Positions 48,161 through 56,454 of a DNA stretch of 64,000 nt are shown here, piece by piece (positions within the stretch are counted from its first letter, which is position 1; each line of letters starts with the position of its first letter). The DNA lies in NCBI GenBank assembly GCA_963669265.1, contig OY769916.1, positions 3,782,001-3,846,000 of the forward strand, in the 5' to 3' direction. The translations under genes were made by a program, and so were the position numbers. The notes below the pieces were generated by a model. It searched no databases and was not told where the DNA came from. It worked only from the letters and a program-made list of their open reading frames with translations. The stretch comes from SZUA-547 sp963669265 (GTDB lineage Bacteria > Pseudomonadota > Alphaproteobacteria > Rhodobacterales > Rhodobacteraceae).

Positions 48161-49435
48161 ATGAACAACGACCATGTGTCGACCGGCGCCTTCGCCGGGT
48201 TCGAGTGGCTGATCGCGCGCCGCTATCTGCGCGCGCGCCGCAAGGAAGGGTTTATCTCCGTCATCGCTGGCTTTTCGCTGGTCGGAATCGCGCTGGGCGT
48301 CGCCACTCTGATCGTGGTCATGTCGGTGATGAACGGGTTCCGCGACCAACTGGTCGACCGCATTCTTGGTGTGAACGGCCATCTCAGCATCGCGTCGCAG
48401 ACGCAGGACTTTTCCGATTTCGACATGGTGGCCGACGTCATTCGCGGCGTGCCGGGCGTGGTCCGCGCCGCCCCGATGGTGGAGGGGCAGGTTCTGGCCA
48501 GCAGCGACAGCATCAATCAGGGCGCCATGGTGCGCGCGTTCCGGCGAGACGATCTGCTGAGCCTGACGACCGTTTCCGAGCCGGAGCGGTTCCTGGGATC
48601 ATTGGATGAGTTTGGCCGCGAGCAGGGGGTCGCCGTCGCCTGGGGATTGGCCGCCAAGCTACGGCTCAATATTGGCGACAAGATCCGGCTGGTCTCGCCC
48701 AACGGGACGCAGACGCCGTTTGGCGTGTCGCCGCGCGTAAAGGCCTATCCCGTGCTCTACATCTTTCAGGTCGGGATGAGCGAGTACGATCGCAGCTTCA
48801 TCTACATGCCGCTGGATGAGGCGCGCATCTACTTCAACAAGGGCGACGGCGTCGACGCGATCGAGGTGATGGTCGAGGACCCGATCAACATCAAATCCTA
48901 TCGCGCCAAGATCGGCGAGGTCGCGCCCAGGCCGCTGCGGTTATGGGACTGGCAGAACGCCAACAGCGCCTTTCTGAACGCCCTCGCGGTGGAGCGGAAT
49001 GTGATGTTCCTGATCCTGACGCTGATCATTCTGGTGGCGGCGCTCAACATCATTTCCGGCCTGATCATGCTGGTGAAAGACAAGGGGCGGGACATCGCCA
49101 TCCTTCGCACGATCGGCCTGACGCGCGGCGCGATCATGCGGGTGTTCTTTATCTGTGGCTCTGCGATTGGCGTCACCGGCACCATCGCGGGCGTGATCAT
49201 CGGCGTGCTGTTCGCGCAGAATATCGGCGCCATTCAGGATTTCGTCTCCGCCGTGTCCGGGGCGGACGTCTTCAACGCCGAGATCTATTATCTCAGCCAG
49301 TTGCCGGCCGAACTTCACCTGTCCGACATCCTGCTGGTCACCGGCATGGCGCTGGGGCTCTCGTTCCTCGCGACGCTCTATCCGTCATGGCGCGCCGCGC
49401 GACTCGATCCGGTGGAGGCGCTCCGCTATGAATAG
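48161..49435 (+). CDS. lolC: Lipoprotein-releasing ABC permease (LolC/E)
   Basis: A 424-residue membrane protein with an N-terminal helix, a large periplasmic domain and three C-terminal helices, the FtsX/MacB layout. RRYLRARRKEGFISVIAGFS is the family N-terminus and LDPVEALRYE its C-terminus. A single LolC/E protein probably serves as homodimer with LolD to move lipoproteins out of the inner membrane to LolA. It overlaps lolD by 8 bp. Confidence 0.93.
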   Translation: MNNDHVSTGAFAGFEWLIARRYLRARRKEGFISVIAGFSLVGIALGVATLIVVMSVMNGFRDQLVDRILGVNGHLSIASQTQDFSDFDMVADVIRGVPGVVRAAPMVEGQVLASSDSINQGAMVRAFRRDDLLSLTTVSEPERFLGSLDEFGREQGVAVAWGLAAKLRLNIGDKIRLVSPNGTQTPFGVSPRVKAYPVLYIFQVGMSEYDRSFIYMPLDEARIYFNKGDGVDAIEVMVEDPINIKSYRAKIGEVAPRPLRLWDWQNANSAFLNALAVERNVMFLILTLIILVAALNIISGLIMLVKDKGRDIAILRTIGLTRGAIMRVFFICGSAIGVTGTIAGVIIGVLFAQNIGAIQDFVSAVSGADVFNAEIYYLSQLPAELHLSDILLVTGMALGLSFLATLYPSWRAARLDPVEALRYE

Positions 49436-50111
49436 GGCAGCGCTGAAGTTGGAAGGCGTCACGCGGCATTTCCCGCAGGCCGGGCGCGACGACCTTCAGG
49501 TTCTGAAAAGCGCGGATCTGGAGATCCGCAGCGGCGAGATCGTGGCGCTGGTGGCGCCTTCGGGCGCGGGCAAATCGACGCTTTTGCATATCGCCGGATT
49601 GCTGGACAAGCCCGATGGCGGGCGGCTTCTGATCGGCGGGCGGGACGCCGGGACGCTGGATGAACGCGCGCGCACGGCGCTGCGGCGGAACGAGATCGGC
49701 TTCGTCTATCAGTTTCATCATCTGCTGCCCGAGTTCACCGCGCAGGAGAATGTCGCCCTGCCGCAGCTCGCGACGGGCAAAGACCGCGCTGACGCCGATG
49801 CGGAGGCGCTGCGTCTGCTCACTGAAATGGGGCTGGCCGAGCGGGCCGATCATAGGCCGTCCGAGATGTCCGGCGGCGAGCAGCAACGGGTCGCCATTTG
49901 CCGCGCGGTCGCCAATGCGCCCGGATTGCTGCTGGCGGACGAGCCGACCGGCAATCTCGATCCGTCAACGTCCAATCGCGTGTTCGATTCGCTGTTGGCG
50001 CTGGTGCGGGGCGAGGGCCTGGCGGCTCTGATCGCTACGCATAATATGGAGCTCGCGGCGCGGATGGATCGGGTTGTCCGGCTGGACGCGGGGCGCATCA
50101 CCGAGACGTAG
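49428..50111 (+). CDS. lolD: Lipoprotein-releasing ABC ATPase LolD
   Basis: A 227-residue ABC ATPase of the MacB/LolD group: Walker A APSGAGKSTLLH, signature MSGGEQQRVAICRAV, Walker B LLLADEPTGNLDP. It powers lipoprotein release from the inner membrane with LolC. The gene overlaps lolC and ends a likely proS-lolC-lolD operon. Confidence 0.95.
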   Translation: MNRAALKLEGVTRHFPQAGRDDLQVLKSADLEIRSGEIVALVAPSGAGKSTLLHIAGLLDKPDGGRLLIGGRDAGTLDERARTALRRNEIGFVYQFHHLLPEFTAQENVALPQLATGKDRADADAEALRLLTEMGLAERADHRPSEMSGGEQQRVAICRAVANAPGLLLADEPTGNLDPSTSNRVFDSLLALVRGEGLAALIATHNMELAARMDRVVRLDAGRITET

Positions 50112-50604
50112 GACAAGGCGCGCCATCGAGGGTTGAGAGGGTCTCGCCGTTGTCGCGGCGCTCACCGAAATTGACGCCTGAAAAATCCGGATTTTACACC
50201 CCTGAAACGAACAACGCAGGACCAACAGGGTCCTGCGCCGAACGATACATGTGTTGAAACTCGTGGCGGGTGTGGCAGCCAGCCTGGGAGTGTTCGGAAG
50301 AATGTATAGCGCAACGAATATGAATGGATGATGAATCGATTTGACGCGATTTTTCGGCCATGAATACGATATTTTCAATAAAAACATATGGTTATAATCA
50401 TCATCTAAATCTTGCATTCGGTTAAGGTTAACTGAAATTTACACGTAAAACGAGAATTTACACCGGATATCTTCGCTGAATCGCAAGATTGAAGATCAAA
50501 GCGATCCACTGGCGAGTCGCGCTCGCAGCGACAGTTTGGATCCACCTGAACACGCGAGAAGTTGCGGCTGGCGGTTCTTTGTGAGATCGCGCTAGCTTGG
50601 CGGC
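50112..50604. other. 493-bp region upstream of dnaE
   Basis: No gene is supported. It holds a perfect hairpin at 50215-50237 and an AT-rich stretch at about 50320-50475, with GGTTAAGGTTAAC near 50419 and ATTTACAC twice (near 50437 and 50455), related to ATTTTACAC near 50190. This is presumably the dnaE promoter; the repeats are uncharacterised. Confidence 0.5.
50215..50237. terminator. Perfect 9-bp hairpin between lolD and dnaE
   Basis: CGCAGGACC, loop AACAG, GGTCCTGCG. No T-run follows on the plus strand, so it is only a possible terminator for lolD. Confidence 0.35.
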
Positions 50605-53600
50605 ATGCTCAAATCACCCGCCGACTTCATCCATCTTCGCGTCCACTCCGCCTACTCGCTTCTGGAGGGTGCTATTCACCTCAAAAAGCTGCCCGCTCTC
50701 TGCCAGACGCAGGGCATGCCGGCGGTGGCGGTGGCCGATAGCGGCAACCTGTTTGGCGCGCTCGAGTTTTCCGAAACAGCCGCTAAGGCGGGCCTGCAGC
50801 CGATTATCGCCTGCACGCTGCCACTCGCTTACGCTGAGGCTTCCAATCCGGGCGAACGCGCGCCGGATCCGGCCCCGATCGCGCTATATGCGCAGAATGA
50901 GGCCGGCTATCTGAACCTGCTGAAACTGGTGTCGAAATCCTTCATGGAATCCGGCGATCTGGCGCCTCACGTCACACTGGAAGATTTGGCGGATCGGACG
51001 GAGGGCCTGATTTGCCTGACCGGGGGATCAGAAGGGCCGCTTGGACGATTGCTGAGGGACGGTCAGCGCGCCAAAGCGGATGAGTTGGCCGAGCGGCTGG
51101 CCGCAGCGTTTCCGGATCGCCTTTATGTGGAGATCCAGCGCCACGGCGTCGACGATCGCAAGCGCACCGACGCCGAGGAGGCCAGCGAGCCGGGATTGGT
51201 CGAGATCGCCTATACGCGCGACCTGCCGCTGGTCGCCATCAACGAGGTCTATTTCGAAAGGCCCGAGATGTTTCAGGCGCATGACGCGCTGATCTGCATC
51301 GCCGAGGGGGCCTATGTCTCCGCCGAGGACCGCCGCCAGCTCACCTCCGCGCATTATTTCAAATCCGCCGAGGAGATGGTGGAGCGTTTCGCGGATTTAC
51401 CCGAAGCAATCGCCAATACGGTCGAAATCGCTAAGCGCTGCGCCTTTCGTCCGCGCACCCATGATCCGATTCTGCCGCGCTTCGCCGAGGATGAGGTGGA
51501 GGAACTGCGCCGTCAGGCCCATGAAGGTCTGGACGCAAGGCTGCAAAAAATCGAGCCGGTCGCGCCGCGCGAGGAGTATGTAAAGCGGCTCGATTTCGAA
51601 TTGGAGGTGATCGAGGGGATGGGCTTCCCCGGTTATTTCCTGATCGTCGCCGATTTCATCAAATGGGCGAAAGAACATGATATTCCGGTCGGGCCGGGCC
51701 GTGGTTCGGGCGCGGGTTCACTGGTCGCCTATTGCCTGACCATCACCGACCTTGACCCTTTGCGCTATGGTCTGCTGTTCGAGCGTTTTCTTAACCCTGA
51801 ACGCGTTTCTATGCCCGATTTCGACATCGACTTCTGCCAGGACCGGCGGGAAGAGGTGATCCGTTACGTGCAGGAGAAATACGGCCGCGATCGCGTCGCA
51901 CAGATCATCACCTTCGGCGCGCTGCTGTCGAAAGCCGCTGTGCGGGATGTCGGCCGCGTTCTGCAGATGCCCTACATGCAGGTGGACCGCCTGTCGAAGA
52001 TGATCCCGGTTGAAGGCGTCAAGCCGGTCTCTGTCAAGAAAGCCCGCAAGGACGAGCCGCGTCTGGCCGAGGCGGAGCGCGAGGAGGAGGTCGTCAAAAC
52101 CTTGCTCGACATCGCCGAGCAGGTGGAGGGCCTTTATCGCAACGCCTCCACCCATGCGGCGGGCGTGGTGATCGGCGACCGGTCGCTGGACGAATTGGTG
52201 CCGCTCTATCGCGATCTGCGCTCGGACATGCCAGTCACCCAGTTCAACATGAAATGGGTGGAGCCGGCCGGGCTGGTGAAGTTCGACTTCCTTGGCCTGA
52301 AGACGCTGACGGTGATCCAGAACTGCATCGATCTGCTGAAAGCGCGGGATGTGGACGTCGATATCGGTCTGATCCCGCTGGATGACGCGAAGACCTATCA
52401 ACTCTATGGCCGGGCCGACACCGTGGGCGTGTTTCAGGTGGAAAGCTCGGGCATGCGGGATGCGCTGCGCCAGCTCAAGCCGACCTGCATTGAGGACATC
52501 ATCGCGCTCGTGGCGCTTTATCGTCCCGGTCCGATGGAGAACATCCCGAAATACTGCAACGTCAAGAACGGGCGGGAGGAGCGCGAAGGCCTGCATCCGC
52601 TTATCGATCCGATCCTCGACGAGACCCAGGGCATCATCGTCTATCAGGAACAGGTGATGGAGATCGCCCGGAAGATGGCGGGCTACTCGCTGGGCGGCGC
52701 GGATCTTCTCCGTCGCGCCATGGGCAAGAAAATCAAGGAGGCGATGGATGAGGAGCGGCCTAAATTCCTCGACGGCGCAGCCAAGAACGACGTGCCCGCA
52801 AAGAAGGCGAAGGAGGTCTGGGATCTTCTGGAGAAATTCGCCAATTACGGCTTCAACAAGTCCCACGCCGCTGCCTATGGGCTGGTCAGCTATCAAACCG
52901 GCTGGCTGAAGGCGAACCACCCGGTCGAGTTCATGGCAGCGGTGATGAATCTCGATCTGCACCTGACCGACAAGCTGGCGGTCTACAAGCAGGAACTCGA
53001 TCGTCTGGAGATCGAGATCGCGCCGCCTTGCGTGAACCGGTCGGAGCCGACCTTCGCGGTCTCCGACGGGCGGATTCTTTATGCGCTGGGCGCCCTGAAG
53101 AATGTCGGCGTCGAGGCGATGAAGTTGATCACTGAAGAGCGCGCGGCGAACGGCGCCTTCACTGATCTGTTCGATTTCGCCCGCCGGGTCGATCTGAAGC
53201 GGGTCGGCAAGCGCAGCCTGGAGATGCTGGCGCGGGCGGGGGCGTTCGACTCGCTCGACGGGAACCGGCGCCGGGTGTTCGAGAATCTCGACGCCATCGC
53301 CGGATTCTCGGCCGCAGCGGCGGAGGAGAAAGCGTCGGCCCAAGTCTCGCTCTTCGGTGAGGCGACGACTGAGCTTCCGGCGCCGCGTCTTTTGCAGCCG
53401 GAGGACTGGGCGCCGACCGAGAGGCTGACCGAAGAGCACATGGCGGTCGGCTTTTACCTGACCGGCCATCCGCTGGACGAGTATATGGCGCCGCTCCGCC
53501 GCAAGAGCATCGCCACGCTGGCGTCGCTCTCCGCCTCCAGCCATGGCGCTGCGCGGATCGCCGGAGCGGTGCTGGGCCGGCAGGAACGGAAATCGGCGCG

Positions 53601-54054
53601 GGGCGCCCGCTTCGCCTTTGTACAGCTTTCGGATCCCACCGGGCTTTTCGAGGTGACGGTGTTTTCTGACACGTTGGCGCAGCATCGCGACCTGCTGGAG
53701 CCGGGCAACAATGTGGTGCTTTCGGTCGATGTCGAGCGCGAGGGAGAGCAGATCAAGATGCTTGCGCGCGGCGTCCAGCCGATCGATGAAGTGGTCGCCG
53801 ACGCCGCTGCCACGGGGTTGAAGATCTTCTACAGCGACCCGTCGGCGCTGATTTCGGTCCGCACGCGGCTGGAGAAGGCGGCGGAAGAGACCAAGGGCCT
53901 GCGCCGGGGCAGGGGGCCGGTCTGGCTGATCCCGTTCGCGCCGGATCTGGATGGCGAAGTGACGATCCCACTGCCGGGGGACTATCCTCTGACGCCGCAG
54001 GTTGCGGGCGCGATCAAAGCGGCGCCAGGCGTCAGTCATGTCGAGGAGTTTTAG
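50605..54054 (+). CDS. dnaE: DNA polymerase III alpha subunit
   Basis: A 1149-residue replicative polymerase. The PHP domain opens with HLRVHSAYSLLEGA; the catalytic aspartates are in MPDFDIDFCQDRRE (near residue 405). GPGRGSGAGSLVAYCL and FNKSHAAAYGLVSYQTGWLK are further polymerase signatures, and an OB-fold (RIAGAVLGRQE) lies near 985. Length is normal. The last 17 residues and stop (54001-54054) recur twice downstream in degraded copies, so this 3' end appears to have been an insertion point. Confidence 0.96.
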   Translation: MLKSPADFIHLRVHSAYSLLEGAIHLKKLPALCQTQGMPAVAVADSGNLFGALEFSETAAKAGLQPIIACTLPLAYAEASNPGERAPDPAPIALYAQNEAGYLNLLKLVSKSFMESGDLAPHVTLEDLADRTEGLICLTGGSEGPLGRLLRDGQRAKADELAERLAAAFPDRLYVEIQRHGVDDRKRTDAEEASEPGLVEIAYTRDLPLVAINEVYFERPEMFQAHDALICIAEGAYVSAEDRRQLTSAHYFKSAEEMVERFADLPEAIANTVEIAKRCAFRPRTHDPILPRFAEDEVEELRRQAHEGLDARLQKIEPVAPREEYVKRLDFELEVIEGMGFPGYFLIVADFIKWAKEHDIPVGPGRGSGAGSLVAYCLTITDLDPLRYGLLFERFLNPERVSMPDFDIDFCQDRREEVIRYVQEKYGRDRVAQIITFGALLSKAAVRDVGRVLQMPYMQVDRLSKMIPVEGVKPVSVKKARKDEPRLAEAEREEEVVKTLLDIAEQVEGLYRNASTHAAGVVIGDRSLDELVPLYRDLRSDMPVTQFNMKWVEPAGLVKFDFLGLKTLTVIQNCIDLLKARDVDVDIGLIPLDDAKTYQLYGRADTVGVFQVESSGMRDALRQLKPTCIEDIIALVALYRPGPMENIPKYCNVKNGREEREGLHPLIDPILDETQGIIVYQEQVMEIARKMAGYSLGGADLLRRAMGKKIKEAMDEERPKFLDGAAKNDVPAKKAKEVWDLLEKFANYGFNKSHAAAYGLVSYQTGWLKANHPVEFMAAVMNLDLHLTDKLAVYKQELDRLEIEIAPPCVNRSEPTFAVSDGRILYALGALKNVGVEAMKLITEERAANGAFTDLFDFARRVDLKRVGKRSLEMLARAGAFDSLDGNRRRVFENLDAIAGFSAAAAEEKASAQVSLFGEATTELPAPRLLQPEDWAPTERLTEEHMAVGFYLTGHPLDEYMAPLRRKSIATLASLSASSHGAARIAGAVLGRQERKSARGARFAFVQLSDPTGLFEVTVFSDTLAQHRDLLEPGNNVVLSVDVEREGEQIKMLARGVQPIDEVVADAAATGLKIFYSDPSALISVRTRLEKAAEETKGLRRGRGPVWLIPFAPDLDGEVTIPLPGDYPLTPQVAGAIKAAPGVSHVEEF
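54001..54054 (+). repeat. dnaE 3'-end repeat, functional copy
   Basis: The last 17 codons and stop of dnaE encode VAGAIKAAPGVSHVEEF. Related copies in the same orientation lie at 55649-55702 and 56336-56389, each ending in the same VSHVE-x-F-stop. This copy is the one fused to the complete gene. Confidence 0.8.
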
Positions 54055-54108
54055 GGCCTTAAGGGCTGTTTTGCGTAACAAACATCAACAACAACAATCG
54101 GGGGGACT

Positions 54109-55635
54109 ATGTCAGATCTTCATGCTCAATGGACCGCGGCCCACAAGGCCGCGCAGACCTTTTGCGCCAAGAATGCGAACAGCAAGAAAGCGTTCGCCAA
54201 GCTCACCAAGGCGGTCGATTCCAAGCTCAGTTCCTGCCTGAAAGCGATTGACACGGCGGTGGAGGAGGTCGACGGGCCGGGCTTTGACAAGGCCCGCGTC
54301 AAGGTGAAACCGCTACTGGAGGATGCGGAGGAGGCCTATAAGGCCGGACTGACACAGAAACTCTACAAGCAGAATGAAGTGCGCCTTCTGTTCGCCGCCG
54401 TCACCGCGTCCAAGCCGGACAGTTTGAACGGTAAACTCAAGGATCTTGCCGGCCAGATGCGCGGCGCCGAAAGACCGCCATCGGACGAACAAAAGAAGGC
54501 TGCGAAAGAGAAAGAGAAGGCGGAGAAGGCGGAAGCCAAGGAGGCCGAGAAGCAGCAAAAGCGGCAGGAGGCCAACCGCGCCGCCTATGAGAAGTCCAAA
54601 CAGGCCGTGTTGAAAGTGATCGCTGGGGACAAGGAGAAGTTCGACAGCTATCGCACGAAGGCGCTGAAGGTCAAAATGAGCGCCAACGAGCAAAATGGCG
54701 AACTGATCACCGCGCATGCCGCCTACGGGACTGAAAACAACGCCGAGAAGAAGGCGAAGGCCGGCGAGGAAGCCCGCGCCGCATATGCCGCTTGCGGCAA
54801 GCTGATCGCGATTATCGGCGACATGCGCAGCAAGCCGCCTACAACGAAGAAGTCGGATGCGGCGATCGGCAAGGTCTATCCGCACGGTCGCACCCCGCCC
54901 AAGGATGTGTCGGACGCGCTAAGTGATCTTCAACAGAGCTTTGTCAGTTCCAATAAGGAGTTGGACGACATCGAGAAGATGCTTGAGGCCACGATGAAGA
55001 GCAAAACCCCGCCGCCGAGCGAAAAGGAGGCCGCGAAAGACGCCAAGAAGGCCGCCAGCGAGAAGAAAGCAGCCGATAAGGCGAAAGCCAAGGAGGAGGC
55101 CGCCCGCAAAAAAGAACAGGCCGCGCGCGCCAAGAAAAGGGAGAAGGAAGAAGCCAAGGCGGCGAAAGAAGACGCGAAGCAGCAGGAAAAGCAGCAAAAG
55201 TATCAGGACGCGGAGAACGCCAAAGCCGAGAAAGTCAAAAAGGCGGTCCTGAAGATCGTTTCGGCCGACCAGGCCAAGATCAACGCGTTCGTCTCGGAGG
55301 TGCGCCAGATGAAAATGCAGGCGGCCGGCGCCGATGGGGATCTGCGCGAAGCCCGAGACACCTATAATAAAGATGCTTCCAACGCCGGGGACTACGCCGC
55401 CAAGCGGGAGATCTGCGTCAAGCTGTCGGACGACTACAAGAAGGCCCACGCCAATATGCCGAACTGCTACAAGTCGGAAGCGGCGGTGGATAAGGCTTAT
55501 GTCAGCTATGGTCCCAAGGAGGTCTCCGGCGCGATCGATGACATGAACGGCGATCTAAAGTTGTTCGGCGAGGAGCTGGAGAATCTTCACATCATGCTCG
55601 ACCGATCTCTCAGAGAGATCCCCGGTCCGCGCTAA
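54109..55635 (+). CDS. Lys/Glu/Ala-rich coiled-coil protein with an internal duplication
   Basis: A 508-residue soluble protein, unknown family. Two long charged coiled-coil segments (about 125-170 and 305-375) each precede a helical module. The modules are repeats: about 143-296 and 353-500. Matching anchors are QAVLKVIAGDK / KAVLKIVSADQ, KSDAAIGKVY / KSEAAVDKAY, PKDVSDALSDL / PKEVSGAIDDM and ELDDIEKML / ELENLHIML. No signal peptide or membrane segment is seen. GGGGGG precedes the ATG. It sits between dnaE and a degraded second dnaE tail, so it probably arrived by insertion. Lysine-rich coding distinguishes it from its neighbours. Confidence 0.8.
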   Translation: MSDLHAQWTAAHKAAQTFCAKNANSKKAFAKLTKAVDSKLSSCLKAIDTAVEEVDGPGFDKARVKVKPLLEDAEEAYKAGLTQKLYKQNEVRLLFAAVTASKPDSLNGKLKDLAGQMRGAERPPSDEQKKAAKEKEKAEKAEAKEAEKQQKRQEANRAAYEKSKQAVLKVIAGDKEKFDSYRTKALKVKMSANEQNGELITAHAAYGTENNAEKKAKAGEEARAAYAACGKLIAIIGDMRSKPPTTKKSDAAIGKVYPHGRTPPKDVSDALSDLQQSFVSSNKELDDIEKMLEATMKSKTPPPSEKEAAKDAKKAASEKKAADKAKAKEEAARKKEQAARAKKREKEEAKAAKEDAKQQEKQQKYQDAENAKAEKVKKAVLKIVSADQAKINAFVSEVRQMKMQAAGADGDLREARDTYNKDASNAGDYAAKREICVKLSDDYKKAHANMPNCYKSEAAVDKAYVSYGPKEVSGAIDDMNGDLKLFGEELENLHIMLDRSLREIPGPR

Positions 55636-55648
55636 GGCTGCGGAGACC

Positions 55649-55702
55649 GTCGCGGGCGCAATTGAGCCCGCGGCGGGCGTCAGCCATGTTGAGGAGTTTT
55701 AG
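55649..55702 (+). repeat. Second copy of the dnaE 3' end
   Basis: Codon by codon this matches the dnaE end: it encodes VAGAIEPAAGVSHVEEF and a stop, 14 of 17 residues identical. Of eight codons that differ, five changes are silent, so this copy diverged while still coding. GAGGAGTTTTAGGG is identical in both copies. It is not joined to any dnaE gene now. Confidence 0.75.
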
Positions 55703-55716
55703 GGACTACCGCCAGC

Positions 55717-56253
55717 CTATTCCGGCTCTGCGAGCGACACGCTGATCATCGTGTCGAGCGAGATGGGCGCCGCCCCTTCAAGCACTTCAATCCGCGTCGT
55801 CGCGCCCGGCGCCATTTCGACCAATGTCGCTTCCAGCCGCGCCTTGATTTCTCCGTTCTCAGAGATTTCGAATTCCGCGAACCTGGAACTTGCTGCGTCC
55901 CCGAACAGAGAAAACCGGCGCGGTTCGGAGCCGCCGACCCTGAACGACGTATCTGAGACGATCGGATTTCCGCCGATCAGCATGAACGAAACTGAGAACT
56001 GCGTAGGGCCGGGTTTGCCGGAATCTGTGACGTCTCCGCCCGCGATGGTGATGTACCGCTGGCCCGCCCGGTTCTTTTCTTTTGCGTAGCCGCGACCTCG
56101 TTTCGTATCCCACGGGATGACCATTTCGTAGGTTTGATCGCCTGTGGTGACGTTCATTTCGCCCATTTTCTTGTAGCGCGCATCAAGGTCCGCGGCGAAA
56201 GCAGCCGTGATGGATAAAATTACAAAGACGGATGCGCTAAGCCAAATCTTCAT
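55717..56253 (-). CDS. Exported protein of unknown function
   Basis: A 178-residue protein with a clear signal peptide (MKIWLSASVFVILSITAAFA, cleavage before ADLD). The mature part is beta-rich, with GRGYAKEKNRAGQRYITIAG, FRVGGSEPRRFSLFG and EIKARLEATLVEMAPG; no cysteines in the mature part. I do not recognise the family. AAGGGA lies just before the ATG at 56253. It is the only gene between the second and third dnaE-tail copies and points towards dnaE, opposite to all neighbours. Confidence 0.7.
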   Translation of the reverse strand: MKIWLSASVFVILSITAAFAADLDARYKKMGEMNVTTGDQTYEMVIPWDTKRGRGYAKEKNRAGQRYITIAGGDVTDSGKPGPTQFSVSFMLIGGNPIVSDTSFRVGGSEPRRFSLFGDAASSRFAEFEISENGEIKARLEATLVEMAPGATTRIEVLEGAAPISLDTMISVSLAEPE

Positions 56254-56335
56254 GTCCCTTCTCCCCCCATTGCACTGCAAGACTAAGCTCGCGGTTTCGT
56301 GGAAAGCAAGGACGCCGGGCGGCGGTGTGACCCAT

Positions 56336-56389
56336 TTGGCTGGACGGATATCGAGGATCCCAAACGTGAGTCATGTAGAGATGTTTTAG
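56336..56389 (+). repeat. Third, most divergent copy of the dnaE 3' end
   Basis: This in-frame stretch encodes LAGRISRIPNVSHVEMF and a stop: 10 of 17 positions match the dnaE end, including VSHVE-x-F-stop. It lies in the leader of the DSD1-like gene and belongs to no other gene. Confidence 0.6.
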
Positions 56390-56454
56390 ATCTTCTTGCA
56401 TTGTCGCCCGACGCCGTAAGATGGCTCGCAAACAATTTAATTGGGGGCCCGACC

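Noticed and set aside
51718..54081. Long minus-strand open frame opposite dnaE
   Set aside because: Caused by codon bias of dnaE on the opposite strand; composition is Arg/Asp/His-rich shadow and no motif is seen.
56207..56389. Short plus-strand open frame before the DSD1-like gene
   Set aside because: Only its last 17 codons carry signal, and these are the third dnaE-tail copy; the rest overlaps the signal peptide of the exported protein on the other strand.
54055..56454. Integrase, transposase or IS remains near the dnaE-tail repeats
   Set aside because: Both strands were read; only the two cargo genes are present and no recombinase motif or terminal inverted repeat was found.
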